Assembly: GCF_051020985.1 (NCBI RefSeq)
Contig: NW_027475138.1
Location: 2,790,001-2,854,000 of the forward strand
DNA length: 64,000 nucleotides
Reading direction: 5' to 3'
Source: Nomia melanderi
Taxonomy: Eukaryota > Arthropoda > Insecta > Hymenoptera > Halictidae
Shown here: positions 12,000 to 25,200 of the stretch, piece by piece
Numbering within the stretch: the first letter of the stretch is position 1
How the letters are laid out: each line of letters begins with the position of its first letter
Notes under the pieces: generated by a model
Told to the model about the DNA's origin: nothing
The model's database searches: none
What the model saw: the letters and a program-made list of their open reading frames with translations, nothing else
Program-made: the position numbers and the translations under genes

Positions 12000-13050
12000 A
12001 TTGTCTGTAGGAGGCACTGGCGAATGAATCTGTGCAGCAGGAACGACCTCGGACCACCAGTGGCCGAGAAAATTACAGATATTCGGAATCCGTCACCCAA
12101 GGTCATGTAAAAATCCAGCATATATCTGGTGATATCTCGGGTGCTATTAGAGATAGCGCGATAAATCAAAGTGCATTGTCTGCAGGAAGCCCTGGCTCAT
12201 GATTCTGTGCAGCGGGAACGACCTCGGACCACCAGGGGCCGAGAAAATCACCTTCTCCTGGAGCCGGACTGCCAGGGTCAGGGAAAAATCCAATATATAT
12301 CTGGTGATATCTCTGGTGCTATTAGAGATAGCGCTATAAACCAAAGTGAATTATCTGCAGGAGGCCCTGGCGCATGCATCTGTGCAGCGGGAACGACCTC
12401 CGACCACCAGGGGCCGAGTAAACCACCGTCTCATGGGGCCGGACACTCAGGGTCAGGGAAAAATCCAATATATATCCGGTGATATCTCGGGTGCTATTAG
12501 AGATAGAGCAATAAATCAAAGTGCATTGTCTGTAGGAGGCACTGGCGAATGAATCTGTGCAGCAGGAACGACCTCGGACCACCAGTGGCCGAGAAAATTA
12601 CAGATATTCGGAATCCGTCACCCAAGGTCATGTAAAAATCCAGCATATATCTGGTGATAACTCGGGTGCTATTAGAGATAGCGCGATAAATCAAAGTGCA
12701 TTGTCTGCAGGAAGCCCTGGCTCATGATTCTGTGCAGCGGGAACGACCTCGGACCACCAGGGGCCGAGAAAATCACCTTCTCCTGGAGCCGGACTGCCAG
12801 GGTCAGGGAAAAATCCAATATATATCTGGTGATATCTCGGGTGCTATTAGAGATAGCGCTATAAACCAAAGTGAATTATCTGCAGGAGGCCCTGGCTCAT
12901 GCATCTGTGCAGCGGGAACGACCTCCGACCACCAGGGGCCGAGTAAACCACCGTCTCATGGGGCCGGACACTCAGGGTCAGGGAAAAATCCAATATATAT
13001 CCGGTGATATCTCGGGTGCTATTACAGATAGCGCAATAAATCAAAGTGCA
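12000..13050. repeat. 525-bp three-monomer tandem duplication
   Basis: Units at about 11,972-12,496 recur at 12,497-13,021 with an offset of exactly 525 bp. The set includes a V1 monomer, a unit with ATCACCTTCTCCTGGAGCC and GACTGCCAGGG, and a unit with CGACCTCCGACCACC and GAGTAAACC. Single-base differences (for example TGATAACTCGGG near 12,657) separate the two. Confidence 0.85.
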
Positions 13051-15150
13051 TTGTCCGTAGGAGTCCCTGGCGCATGAATCTGTGCAGAGGGAACGACCTC
13101 GGACCACCAGAGGCCGAGAAAATTACAGATTTTCGGTATCCGCCACCCAAAGTCATGTAAAAATCCAGCATATATATGGAGCTTTCTCGGGTGCTATTAC
13201 AGATAGCGCAATAAATCAAAGTGCACTGTCTGTAGGAGGCCCTGGCGCATCAATCTGGGCAGAGGGAACGACCTCGGACCACCAGGGGCCGAGAAAACCA
13301 CAGTCTCATGGGGCCGGACACTCAGGGTCAGGCGAAAATCCAATATATATCTGGTGTTATCTCGGGTGCTATTACAGATAGCGCAATAAATCAAAGTGCA
13401 TTGTCTGTAGGAGGCCCTGGCGCATGAATCTGTGCAGCCGGAAAAACCTCGGACCACCAGGGGCCGCGAAAACCACCGTCTCATGGGGCCGGGCACTCAG
13501 GGTCAGGTAAAAATCCAATATATATCTGGTGATATCTCGGGTTATATTACAGATAGAACAATAAATCAAAGTGCATTGTCTGTATTAGGCCCCGGCGCAT
13601 GAATCTGTGCAGCGGGAACGACCTCGGACCACCAGGGGCCGAGAAAACCACCGTCTCATGGGGCCGGACACTCAGGGTCATGGAAAAATCCAACATATAT
13701 CTGGTGATATCTCGGGTGCTATTACAGATAGCGCAATAAATCAAAGTGCATTATCTGTAGGAGGCCCTGGCGCATGAATCTGTGCAGCGGGAACGACCTC
13801 TGACCACCAGGGGCCGAGAAAACCACCGTCTCATGGGGCCGGACACTCTGGGTCGGGGAAAAATCCAATATATATCTGGTGATATCTCGGGTGCTATTAG
13901 AGATAGCGCGATAAATCAAAGTGACTTATCTGCAGGAGGCCCTGGCGCATGCATCTGTGCAACGGGAACGACCTCGGACCACCAGGGGCCGAGAAAACCA
14001 CAGTCTCATGGGGCCGGACACTCAGGGTCAGGGTAAAATCCAATATATATCTGGTGATATCTCGGGTGCTATTAGAGATAGCGCAATACACCAAAGTGAA
14101 TTATCTGCAGGAGGCCCTGGCGCATGAATCTGTGCAGCGGGAACGACCTCGGACAACCAGGGGCCGAGAAAACCACCGCCTCATTGGGCCGGACACTCAG
14201 GGTCAGGGAAAAATCCAATATATATCTCATGATATCTCGGGTGCTATTACATATAGCGGGATATATCAAAGTGCATTGTCTGCAGGAGGCTCTAGCGCAT
14301 GAACCTGTGCAGCGAGATCGATCTCGGACCCCCAGGGGCCGAGAAAACCACCGACACATGGGGCCGGGCACTCAGGGTCAGGGAAAAATCCAATATATAT
14401 CTGGTGATAGCTCGGGTGCTATTACAGATAGCGCAATAAATCAAAGTGCATTGTCTGTAGGAGGCCCTGGCGCATGAATCTGTGCAGCGGGAACGACCTC
14501 GGACCACCAGGGGCCGCGAAAACCACAGTCTCATGGGGCCGGACACTCAGGGCCAGGGGAAAATCCAATATATATCTAGTGATATCTCGGGTGCTATTAG
14601 AGATAGCGCAATAAACCAAAGTGTATTATTTGCAGGAGGCCCTGGCGCATGAATCTGTGCAGCGGGAACGACCTCGGACCACCAGGGGCCGAGAAAACCA
14701 CCGTCTCATGGGGCCGGACACTCCGGGTCAGTGAAAAATCCAATATATATCTGGTTATATCTCGAGTGCTATTACAGATAGCGCAATAAATCAAAGTGCA
14801 TTGTCTGTAGGAGGACCTTGCGCATGAATCTGTGCAGCGGGAAGTACCTCGGACCACCAGGGGCCGAGAAAACCACAGTCTCACGGGGTCGGACACTCAG
14901 TGTCAGGGAAAAATCCAATATATATCTGGTGATATCTCGGGTGCTATTAGAGATAGCGCAATAAACCAAAGTGAATTATCTGCAGGGGCTCCGGGCGCAT
15001 GAATCTGTGCTGCGGGAACGACCTCGGACCACCAGGGGCCGAGACAACCACCGTCTCATGGGGCCGGACACTCAGGGTCATGGAAGAATCCAATATATAC
15101 CTGGTGATATCTCGGGTGCTATTAGAGATAGCGCAATAAACCAAAGTGAA
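12340..15150. repeat. 22-23-monomer block, second copy
   Basis: This is the partner of 8,500-11,300. It carries landmark units such as GCAGCCGGAAAAACCTCGG (near 13,432, as at 9,409) and the 14-bp palindrome at 14,313. Its right half becomes the left part of the 15- and 19-monomer series that follows. Confidence 0.85.
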
Positions 15151-18100
15151 TTATCTGCAGGAGGCCCTGGCGCATGAACCTGTGCAGCGGGAACGACCTC
15201 GGACACCAGGAGCCGAGAAAACCACTGTCTCATGGGGTCGGACACTCAGGGTCAGGGAAAAATCCAATTTATATCTGGTGATATCTCGGGTGCTATTAGA
15301 GATAGCGCAATAAACCAAAGTGAATTATCTGCAGAAGGCCCTGGCGCATGAATCTGTGCCGCGGGAACGACCTCGGATCACCAGGGTCCGAGATAACCAC
15401 CGTCTCATGGGGCCGGACACCCAGGGTCGGGGAAAAATCCAATATATATCTGGTGATATCTCGGGTGCTATTACAGATAGCGCAATAAATCAAAGTGCAT
15501 TGTCTGTAGGAGGCCCAGGCGAATGAATCTGTGCACCGGGATCGACCTCGGACACCAGGAGCCGAGAAAACCACTGTCTCATGGGGTCGGACACTCAGGG
15601 TCAGGGAAAAATCCAATTTATATCTGGTGATATCTCGGGTGCTATTAGAGATAGCGCAATAAACCAAAGTGAATTATCTGCAGGAGGCCCTGGCGCATGA
15701 ATCTGTGCCGCGGGAACGACCTCGGATCACCAGGGTCCGAGATAACCACCGTCTCATGGGGCCGGACACCCAGGGTCGGGGAAAAATCCAATATATATCT
15801 GGTGATATCTCGGGTGCTATTACAGATAGCGCAATAAATCAAAGTGCATTGTCTGTAGGAGGACCTTGCGCATGAATCTGTGCAGCGGGAAGTACCTCGG
15901 ACCACCAGGGGCCGAGAAAACCACAGTCTCACGGGGTCGGACACTCAGTGTCAGGGAAAAATCCAATATATATCTGGTGATATCTCGGGTGCTATTAGAG
16001 ATAGCGCAATAAACCAAAGTGAATTATCTGCAGGGGCTCCGGGCGCATGAATCTGTGCTGCGGGAACGACCTCGGACCACCAGGGGCCGAGACAACCACC
16101 GTCTCATGGGGCCGGACACTCAGGGTCATGGAAGAATCCAATATATACCTGGTGATATCTCGGGTGCTATTAGAGATAGCGCAATAAACCAAAGTGAATT
16201 ATCTGCAGGAGGCCCTGGCGCATGAATGTGTGCAGCGGGAACGACCTCGGACCACCAGGGGCCGAGAAAACCACCGTCTCATGGGGCCGGACACTCAGGG
16301 TCATGGAAAAATCCAACATATATCTGGTGATATCTCGGGTGCTATTACAGATAGCGCAATAAATCAAAGTGCATTATCTGTAGGAGGCCCTGGCGCATGA
16401 ATCTGTGCAGCGGGAACGACCTCTGACCACCAGGGGCCGAGAAAACAACCGTCTCATGGGGCCGGACACTCTGGGTCGGGGAAAAATCCAATATATATCT
16501 GGTGATATCTCGGGTGCTATTAGAGATAGCGCGATAAATCAAAGTGACTTATCTGCAGGAGGCCCTGGCGCATGCATCTGTGCAACGGGAACGACCTCGG
16601 ACCACCAGGGGCCGAGAAAACCACAGTCTCATGGGGCCGGACACTCAGGGTCAGGGTAAAATCCAATATATATCTGGTGATATCTCGGGTGCTAATAGAG
16701 ATAGCGCAATACACCAAAGTGAATTATCTGCAGGAGGCCCTGGCGCATGAATCTGTGCAGCGGGAACGACCTCGGACAACCAGGGGCCGAGAAAACCACC
16801 GCCTCATTGGGCCGGACACTCAGGGTCAGGGAAAAATCCAATATATATCTCATGATATCTCGGGTGCTATTACATATAGCGGGATATATCAAAGTGCATT
16901 GTCTGCAGGAGGCTCTAGCGCATGAACCTGTGCAGCGAGATCGATCTCGGACCCCCAGGGGCCGAGAAAACCACCGACACATGGGGCCGGGCACTCAGGG
17001 TCAGGGAAAAATCCAATATATATCTGGTGATAGCTCGGGTGCTATTACAGATAGCGCAATAAATCAAAGTGCATTGTCTGTAGGAGGCCCTGGCGCATGA
17101 ATCTGTGCAGCGGGAACGACCTCGGACCACCAGGGGCCGCGAAAACCACAGTCTCATGGGGCCGGACACTCAGGGCCAGGGGAAAATCCAATATATATCT
17201 AGTGATATCTCGGGTGCTATTAGAGATAGCGCAATAAACCAAAGTGTATTATTTGCAGGAGGCCCTGGCGCATGAATCTGTGCAGCGGGAACGACCTCGG
17301 ACCACCAGGGGCCGAGAAAACCACCGTCTCATGGGGCCGGACACTCCGGGTCAGTGAAAAATCCAATATATATCTGGTTATATCTCGAGTGCTATTACAG
17401 ATAGCGCAATAAATCAAAGTGCATTGTCTGTAGGAGGACCTTGCGCATGAATCTGTGCAGCGGGAAGTACCTCGGACCACCAGGGGCCGAGAAAACCACA
17501 GTCTCACGGGGTCGGACACTCAGTGTCAGGGAAAAATCCAATATATATCTGGTGATATCTCGGGTGCTATTAGAGATAGCGCAATAAACCAAAGTGAATT
17601 ATCTGCAGGGGCTCCGGGCGCATGAATCTGTGCTGCGGGAACGACCTCGGACCACCAGGGGCCGAGACAACCACCGTCTCATGGGGCCGGACACTCAGGG
17701 TCATGGAAGAATCCAATATATACCTGGTGATATCTCGGGTGCTATTAGAGATAGCGCAATAAACCAAAGTGAATTATCTGCAGGAGGCCCTGGCGCATGA
17801 ACCTGTGCAGCGGGAACGACCTCGGACACCAGGAGCCGAGAAAACCACTGTCTCATGGGGTCGGACACTCAGGGTCAGGGAAAAATCCAATTTATATCTG
17901 GTGATATCTCGGGTGCTATTAGAGATAGCGCAATAAACCAAAGTGAATTATCTGCAGGAGGCCCTGGCGCATGAATCTGTGCCGCGGGAACGACCTCGGA
18001 TCACCAGGGTCCGAGATAACCACCGTCTCATGGGGCCGGACACCCAGGGTCGGGGAAAAATCCAATATATATCTGGTCATATCTCGGGTGCTATTACAGA

Positions 18101-21100
18101 TAGCGCAATAAATCAAAGTGCATTGTCTGTAGGAGGCCCAGGCGAATGAATCTGTGCACCGGGATCGACCTCGGACACCAGGAGCCGAGAAAACCACTGT
18201 CTCATGGGGTCGGACACTCAGGGTCAGGGAAAAATCCAATTTATATCTGGTGATATCTCGGGTGCTATTAGAGATAGCGCAATAAACCAAAGTGAATTAT
18301 CTGCAGGAGGCCCTGGCGCATGAATCTGTGCCGCGGGAACGACCTCGGATCACCAGGGTCCGAGATAACCACCGTCTCATGGGGCCGGACACCCAGGGTC
18401 GGGGAAAAATCCAATATATATCTGGTGATATCTCGGGTGCTATTACAGATAGCGCAATAAATCAAAGTGCATTGTCTGTAGGAGGACCTTGCGCATGAAT
18501 CTGTGCAGCGGGAAGTACCTCGGACCACCAGGGGCCGAGAAAACCACAGTCTCACGGGGTCGGACACTCAGTGTCAGGGAAAAATCCAATATATATCTGG
18601 TGATATCTCGGGTGCTATTAGAGATAGCGCAATTAACCAAAGTGAATTATCTGCAGGGGCTCCGGGCGCATGAATCTGTGCTGCGGGAACGACCTCGGAC
18701 CACCAGGGGCCGAGACAACCACCGTCTCATGGGGCCGGACACTCAGGGTCATGGAAGAATCCAATATATACCTGGTGATATCTCGGGTGCTATTAGAGAT
18801 AGCGCAATAAACCAAAGTGAATTATCTGCAGGAGGCCCTGGCGCATGAACCTGTGCAGCGGGAACGACCTCGGACACCAGGAGCCGAGAAAACCACTGTC
18901 TCATGGGGTCGGACACTCAGGGTCAGGGAAAAATCCAATTTATATCTGGTGATATCTCGGGTGCTATTAGAGATAGCGCAATAAACCAAAGTGAATTATC
19001 TGCAGGAGGCCCTGGCGCATGAATCTGTGCCGCGGGAACGACCTCGGATCACCAGGGTCCGAGATAACCACCGTCTCATGGGGCCGGACACCCAGGGTCG
19101 GGGAAAAATCCAATATATATCTGGTGATATCTCGGGTGCTATTACAGATAGCGCAATAAATCAAAGTGCATTGTCTGTAGGAGGACCTTGCGCATGAATC
19201 TGTGCAGCGGGAAGTACCTCGGACCACCAGGGGCCGAGAAAACCACAGTCTCACGGGGTCGGACACTCAGTGTCAGGGAAAAATCCAATATATATCTGGT
19301 GATATCTCGGGTGCTATTAGAGATAGCGCAATAAACCAAAGTGAATTATCTGCAGGAGGCCCTGGCGCATGAATCTGTGCCGCGGGAACGACCTCGGATC
19401 ACCAGGGTCCGAGATAACCACCGTCTCATGGGGCCGGACACCCAGGGTCGGGGAAAAATCCAATATATATCTGGTGATATCTCGGGTGCTATTACAGATA
19501 GCGCAATAAATCAAAGTGCATTGTCTGTAGGAGGCCCAGGCGAATGAATCTGTGCACCGGGATCGACCTCGGACCACCAGGGGCCGAGAAAATCACCGTC
19601 TCATGGGGCCGGACACTCAGGGTCAGGGAAAAATCCAATATATATCTGGTGATATCTCGGGTGCTATTACAGATAGCGCAATAAATCAAAGTGCATTGTC
19701 TGTAGGAGGCCCTGGCGCATGAATCTGTGCACCGGGATCGACCTCTGACCACCAGGGGCCGAGAAAACCACCGTCTCATGGGGCCGGACACTCTGGGTCG
19801 GGGAAAAATCCAATATATATCTGGTGATATCTCGGGTGCTATTAGAGATAGCGCGATAAATCAAAGTGACTTATCTGCAGGAGGCCCTGGCGCATGCATC
19901 TGTGCAACGGGAACGACCTCGGACCACCAGGGGCCGAGAAAACCACAGTCTCATGGGGCCGGACACTCAGGGTCAGGGTAAAATCCAATATATATCTGGT
20001 GATATCTCGGGTGCTATTAGAGATAGCGCAATACACCAAAGTGAATAATCTGCAGGAGGCCCTGGCGCATGAATCTGTGCAGCGGGAACGACCTCGGACA
20101 ACCAGGGGCCGAGAAAACCACCGCCTCATTGGGCCGGACACTCAGGGTCAGGGAAAAATCCAATATATATCTCATGATATCTCGGGTGCTATTACATATA
20201 GCGGGATATATCAAAGTGCATTGTCTGCAGGAGGCTCTAGCGCATGAACCTGTGCAGCGAGATCGATCTCGGACCCCCAGGGGCCGAGAAAACCACCGAC
20301 ACATGGGGCCGGGCACTCAGGGTCAGGGAAAAATCCAATATATATCTGGTGATAGCTCGGGTGCTATTACAGATAGCGCAATAAATCAAAGTGCATTGTC
20401 TGTAGGAGGCCCTGGCGCATGAATCTGTGCAGCGGGAACGACCTCGGACCACCAGGGGCCGCGAAAACCACAGTCTCATGGGGCCGGACACTCAGGGCCA
20501 GGGGAAAATCCAATATATATCTAGTGATATCTCGGGTGCTATTAGAGATAGCGCAATAAACCAAAGTGTATTATTTGCAGGAGGCCCTGGCGCATGAATC
20601 TGTGCAGCGGGAACGACCTCGGACCACCAGGGGCCGAGAAAACCACCGTCTCATGGGGCCGGACACTCCGGGTCAGTGAAAAATCCAATATATATCTGGT
20701 TATATCTCGAGTGCTATTACAGATAGCGCAATAAATCAAAGTGCATTGTCTGTAGGAGGACCTTGCGCATGAATCTGTGCAGCGGGAAGTACCTCGGACC
20801 ACCAGGGGCCGAGAAAACCACAGTCTCACGGGGTCGGACACTCAGTGTCAGGGAAAAATCCAATATATATCTGGTGATATCTCGGGTGCTATTAGAGATA
20901 GCGCAATAAACCAAAGTGAATTATCTGCAGGGGCTCCGGGCGCATGAATCTGTGCTGCGGGAACGACCTCGGACCACCAGGGGCCGAGACAACCACCGTC
21001 TCATGGGGCCGGACACTCAGGGTCATGGAAGAATCCAATATATACCTGGTGATATCTCGGGTGCTATTAGAGATAGCGCAATAAACCAAAGTGAATTATC

Positions 21101-21700
21101 TGCAGGAGGCCCTGGCGCATGAACCTGTGCAGCGGGAACGACCTCGGACACCAGGAGCCGAGAAAACCACTGTCTCATGGGGTCGGACACTCAGGGTCAG
21201 GGAAAAATCCAATTTATATCTGGTGATATCTCGGGTGCTATTAGAGATAGCAGAATAAACCAAAGTGAATTATCTGCAGGAGGCCCTGGCGCATGAATCT
21301 GTGCCGCGGGAACGACCTCGGATCACCAGGGTCCGAGATAACCACCGTCTCATGGGGCCGGACACCCAGGGTCGGGGAAAAATCCAATATATATCTGGTG
21401 ATATCTCGGGTGCTATTACAGATAGCGCAATAAATCAAAGTGCATTGTCTGTAGGAGGCCCAGGCGAATGAATCTGTGCACCGGGATCGACCTCGGACAC
21501 CAGGAGCCGAGAAAACCACTGTCTCATGGGGTCGGACACTCAGGGTCAGGGAAAAATCCAATTTATATCTGGTGATATCTCGGGTGCTATTAGAGATAGC
21601 GCAATAAACCAAAGTGAATTATCTGCAGGAGGCCCTGGCGCATGAATCTGTGCCGCGGGAACGACCTCGGATCACCAGGGTCCGAGATAACCACCGTCTC
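13600..21700. repeat. Reiterated 15- and 19-monomer higher-order blocks
   Basis: A block starting near 13,722 recurs at 16,345 (offset 2,623 bp, 15 monomers minus 2 bp) and again at 19,667 (offset 3,322 bp, 19 monomers minus 3 bp). The difference comes from smaller duplications nested inside: 349 bp (15,296 to 15,645; 17,919 to 18,268), 699 bp (18,268 to 18,967) and 1,048 bp (14,772 to 15,820). These submodules are built from a 174-bp monomer, a GAGATAACCACC monomer and a CTGCAGGGGCTCCGGGC monomer. Copies match almost base for base. Confidence 0.88.
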
Positions 21701-22139
21701 ATGGGGCCGGACACCCAGGGTCGGGGAAAAATCCAATATATATCTGGTGATATCTCGGGTGCTATTACAGATAGCGCAATAAATCAAAGTGCATTGTCTG
21801 TAGGAGGCCCAGGCGAATGAATCTGTGCACCGGGATCGACCTCGGACCACCAGGGGCCGAGAAAATCACCGTCTCATGGGGCCGGACACTCAGGGTCAGG
21901 GAAAAATCCAATATATATCTGGTGATATCTCGGGTGCTATTACAGATAGCGCAATAAATCAAAGTGCATTGTCTGTAGGAGGCCCTGGCGCATGAATCTG
22001 TGCAGCCGGATCGACCTCGGACCACCAGGGGCAGAGAAAACTACCGTCTCATGGGGCCGGACACTCAGGGCCAGGGACAAATCCAATATATATCTGGCGA
22101 TATCTTGGGTGCTATTGGAGATAGCGCAATAAACCAAAG

Positions 22140-22290
22140 TGCATTGTCTGTAGGAGGCCCTGGCGCATGAATCTGTGAGGCGGGAACGATCTCTGACCGC
22201 CAGGTGCAGAGAAAACCACAGTCTTATGGGCCAGGACACTCAGGGTCATGGGAAAATACAATATATATCTGGTGATATCTCGGGTGCTAT
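22140..22290 (+). repeat. Diverged landmark monomer (three copies)
   Basis: The unit reads GTGAGGCGGGAACGATCTCTG, CGCCAGGTGCAGAG and CTTATGGGCCAGG. It recurs near 36,370-36,520 and 44,067-44,218. The preceding unit has a matching GGGGCAGAGAAAACTACCG. It sits at the border between the 3.3-kb series and the 14-kb series and is the clearest anchor of the 14.2-kb offset. Confidence 0.85.
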
Positions 22291-25200
22291 TAGAGATAGC
22301 GCAATAAACCAAAGTGAATTATCTGCAGGAGGCCCTGGCGCATGCATCTGCGCAGCGGGAACGACCTCTGACCACCGGGGGCCGAGAAAACCACAGTCTC
22401 ATGGGGCCGGACACTCAGGGTCGGGGAAAAATCCATCATATATCTGGTGATATCTCGGGTGCTATTACAGATAGCGCAATAAATCAAAGTGCATTATCTG
22501 TAGGAGGCCCTGGCGCATGAATCTGTGCAGCGGGAACGACCTCTGACCACCAGGGGCCGAGAAAACCACCGTCTCATGGGGCCGGACACTCTGGGTCGGG
22601 GAAAAATCCAATATATATCTGGTGATATCTCGGGTGCTATTAGAGATAGCGCGATAAATCAAAGTGACTTATCTGCAGGAGGCCCTGGCGCATGCATCTG
22701 TGCAGCGGGAACGACCTCGGACCTCCAGGGGCCGAGAAAACCACAGTCTCATGGGGCCGGACACTCAGGGTCAGGGGAAAATCCAACATATATTTGGTGA
22801 TATCTCGGGTGCTATTACAGATAGCGCAATAAATCAAAGTGAATTGTCTGTAGGAGGCCCTGGCGCATGAATCTGTGCAGCCGGAACGACCTCGAACCAC
22901 CAGGGGCCGCGAAAACCACCGTCTCATGGGGCCGGACACTCAGGGTCAGTGAAAGATCCAATATATATCTGGTGGTATCTCGGGTGCTATTACAGATAGC
23001 GTAATAAATAAATGTGCATTGTCTGTAGGAGGCCCTGGCGCATGAATCTGTGCAGCGGGAACGACCTCGGACCACCAGGGGCCGAGAAAACCACAGTCTC
23101 ATGGGGCCGGACACTCAGGGTTAGGGGAAAATCCAACATATATCTGGTGATATCTCGGGTTATATTACAGATAGCACAATAAATCAAAGTGCATTGTCTG
23201 TATTAGGACCCGGCGCATGAATCTGTGCAGCGGGAACGACCTCGGATCACCAGGAGCGAGAAAACCACCGTCTCATGGGGCCGGACACTCAGGGTCAGTG
23301 AAAAATCCAATATATATCTGGTGATATCTCGGGTGCTATTAGAGATAGCGCAATAAACCAAAGTGTATTATCTGCAGGAGGCCCTGGCGCATGAATCTGT
23401 GCAACGGGAACGACCTCGGACCACCAGGGGCCGAGAAAACCACCGTCTCATGGGGCCGGACACTCAGGGGCAGTGAAAAATCCAATATATATCTGGTTAT
23501 ATCTCGAGTGCTATTACAGATAGCGCAATAAATCAAAGTGCATTGTCTGTAGGAGGACCTTGCGCATGAATCTGTGCAGCGGGAACGACCTGGGACCACC
23601 AGGGGCCGAGAAAACCACCGACACATGGGGCCGGACACTCAGGGTCAGGGAAATGTCCAATATATATCGGGTGATATCTCGGGTGCTAGTAGAGATAGCG
23701 CAATAAACCAAAGTGAATTATCTGCAGGAGGCCCTGGCGCATGAATCTGTGCAGCGGGAACGACCTCGAACCATCAGGGGCCGAGAAAACCACCGTCTCA
23801 TGGGGCCGGACACTCAGGCTCAGGGAAAAATCCAATATATATCTGGTGATATCTCGGGTGCTATTACAGATAGCCCAAGAAATCAAAGTGCATTGTCTGT
23901 ATTAGGCCCCGGTGCATGAATCTGTGCAGCGGGAACGACCTCGGACCATCAGGGGCCGAGAAAACCACCGTCTCATGGGGCCGGACACTCAGGGTCAGGG
24001 AAAAATCCAATATATATCTGCTGATATCTCGGGTGCTATTACAGATAGCGCAATAAATCAGAGTGCATTGTCTGTAGGAGGCCCTGGCGAATGAATCTGT
24101 GTAGCGGGAACGACCTCGGACCACCAGAGGCCGAGAAAACCACAGTCTCATGGGTCCGGACGCTCAGGGTCAGGGGAAAATCCAACATATATCTGGTGAT
24201 ATCTCGGGTGCTATTACAGATAGCGCAATAAATCAAAGTGAATTGTCTGTAGGACGCCCTGGCGCATGAATCTGTGCAGCCGGAACGACCTCGAACCACC
24301 AGGGGCCGCGAAAACCACCGTCTCATGGGGCCGGACACTCAGGGTCAGTGAAAGATCCAATATATATCTGGTGGTATCTCGGGTGCTATTACAGATAGCG
24401 TAATAAATAAATGTGCATTGTCTGTAGGAGGCCCTGGCGCATGAATCTGTGCAGAGGGAACGACCTCGGACCAGCAGGGGCCGAGAAAACCACAGTCTCA
24501 TGGGGTCGGACACTCAGGGTCAGGGAAGAATCCAATATATACCTGGTGATATCTCGGGTGCTATTAGAGATAGCGCAATAAACCAAAGTGAATTATCTGC
24601 AGGAGACCCTGGCGCATGAATCTGTGCAGCGGGAACGACCTCGGACCACCAGGGGCCGAGACAACAACCGTCTCATGGGGCCGGACACTCAGGGTCAGGG
24701 AAAAATCCAATATATTTCTGGTGATATCTCGGGTTATATTACAGATAGAACAATAAATCAAAGTGCATTGTCTGTAGGAGGCCCTGGCGCATGAATCTGT
24801 GCAGCGGGAACGACCTCGGACCACCAGGGGCCGAGAAAACCACCGTCTCATGGGGCCGGACACTCAGGGTCAGGGAAAAATCCAATATATATCTGGTGAT
24901 ATCTCGGGTGCTATTACAGATAGCCCAAGAAATCAAAGTGCATTGTCTGTATTAGGCCCCGGCGCATGAATCTGTGCAGCGGGAACGACCTCGGACCACC
25001 AGGGGCCGAGAAAACCACCGTCTCATGGGGCCGGACACTCAGGGTCAGGGAAGAATCCAATATATATCTGGTGATATCTCGGGTGCTATTACAGATAGCG
25101 CAATAAATCAAAGTGCATTGTCTGTAGGAGGCTCAGGCGAATGAATCTGTGCAGCGGGAACGACCTCGGACCACCAGGGGCCGAGAAAACCACAGTCTCA

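Noticed and set aside
15296..15667. Longest open frame (123 codons, minus strand), with similar ones at 17,919, 21,241 and, shorter, at 34,816 and 42,513
   Set aside because: The extra length comes from the 174-bp monomer, which keeps the frame over one border. The predicted protein is just the repeat translated again, with no recognisable domain.
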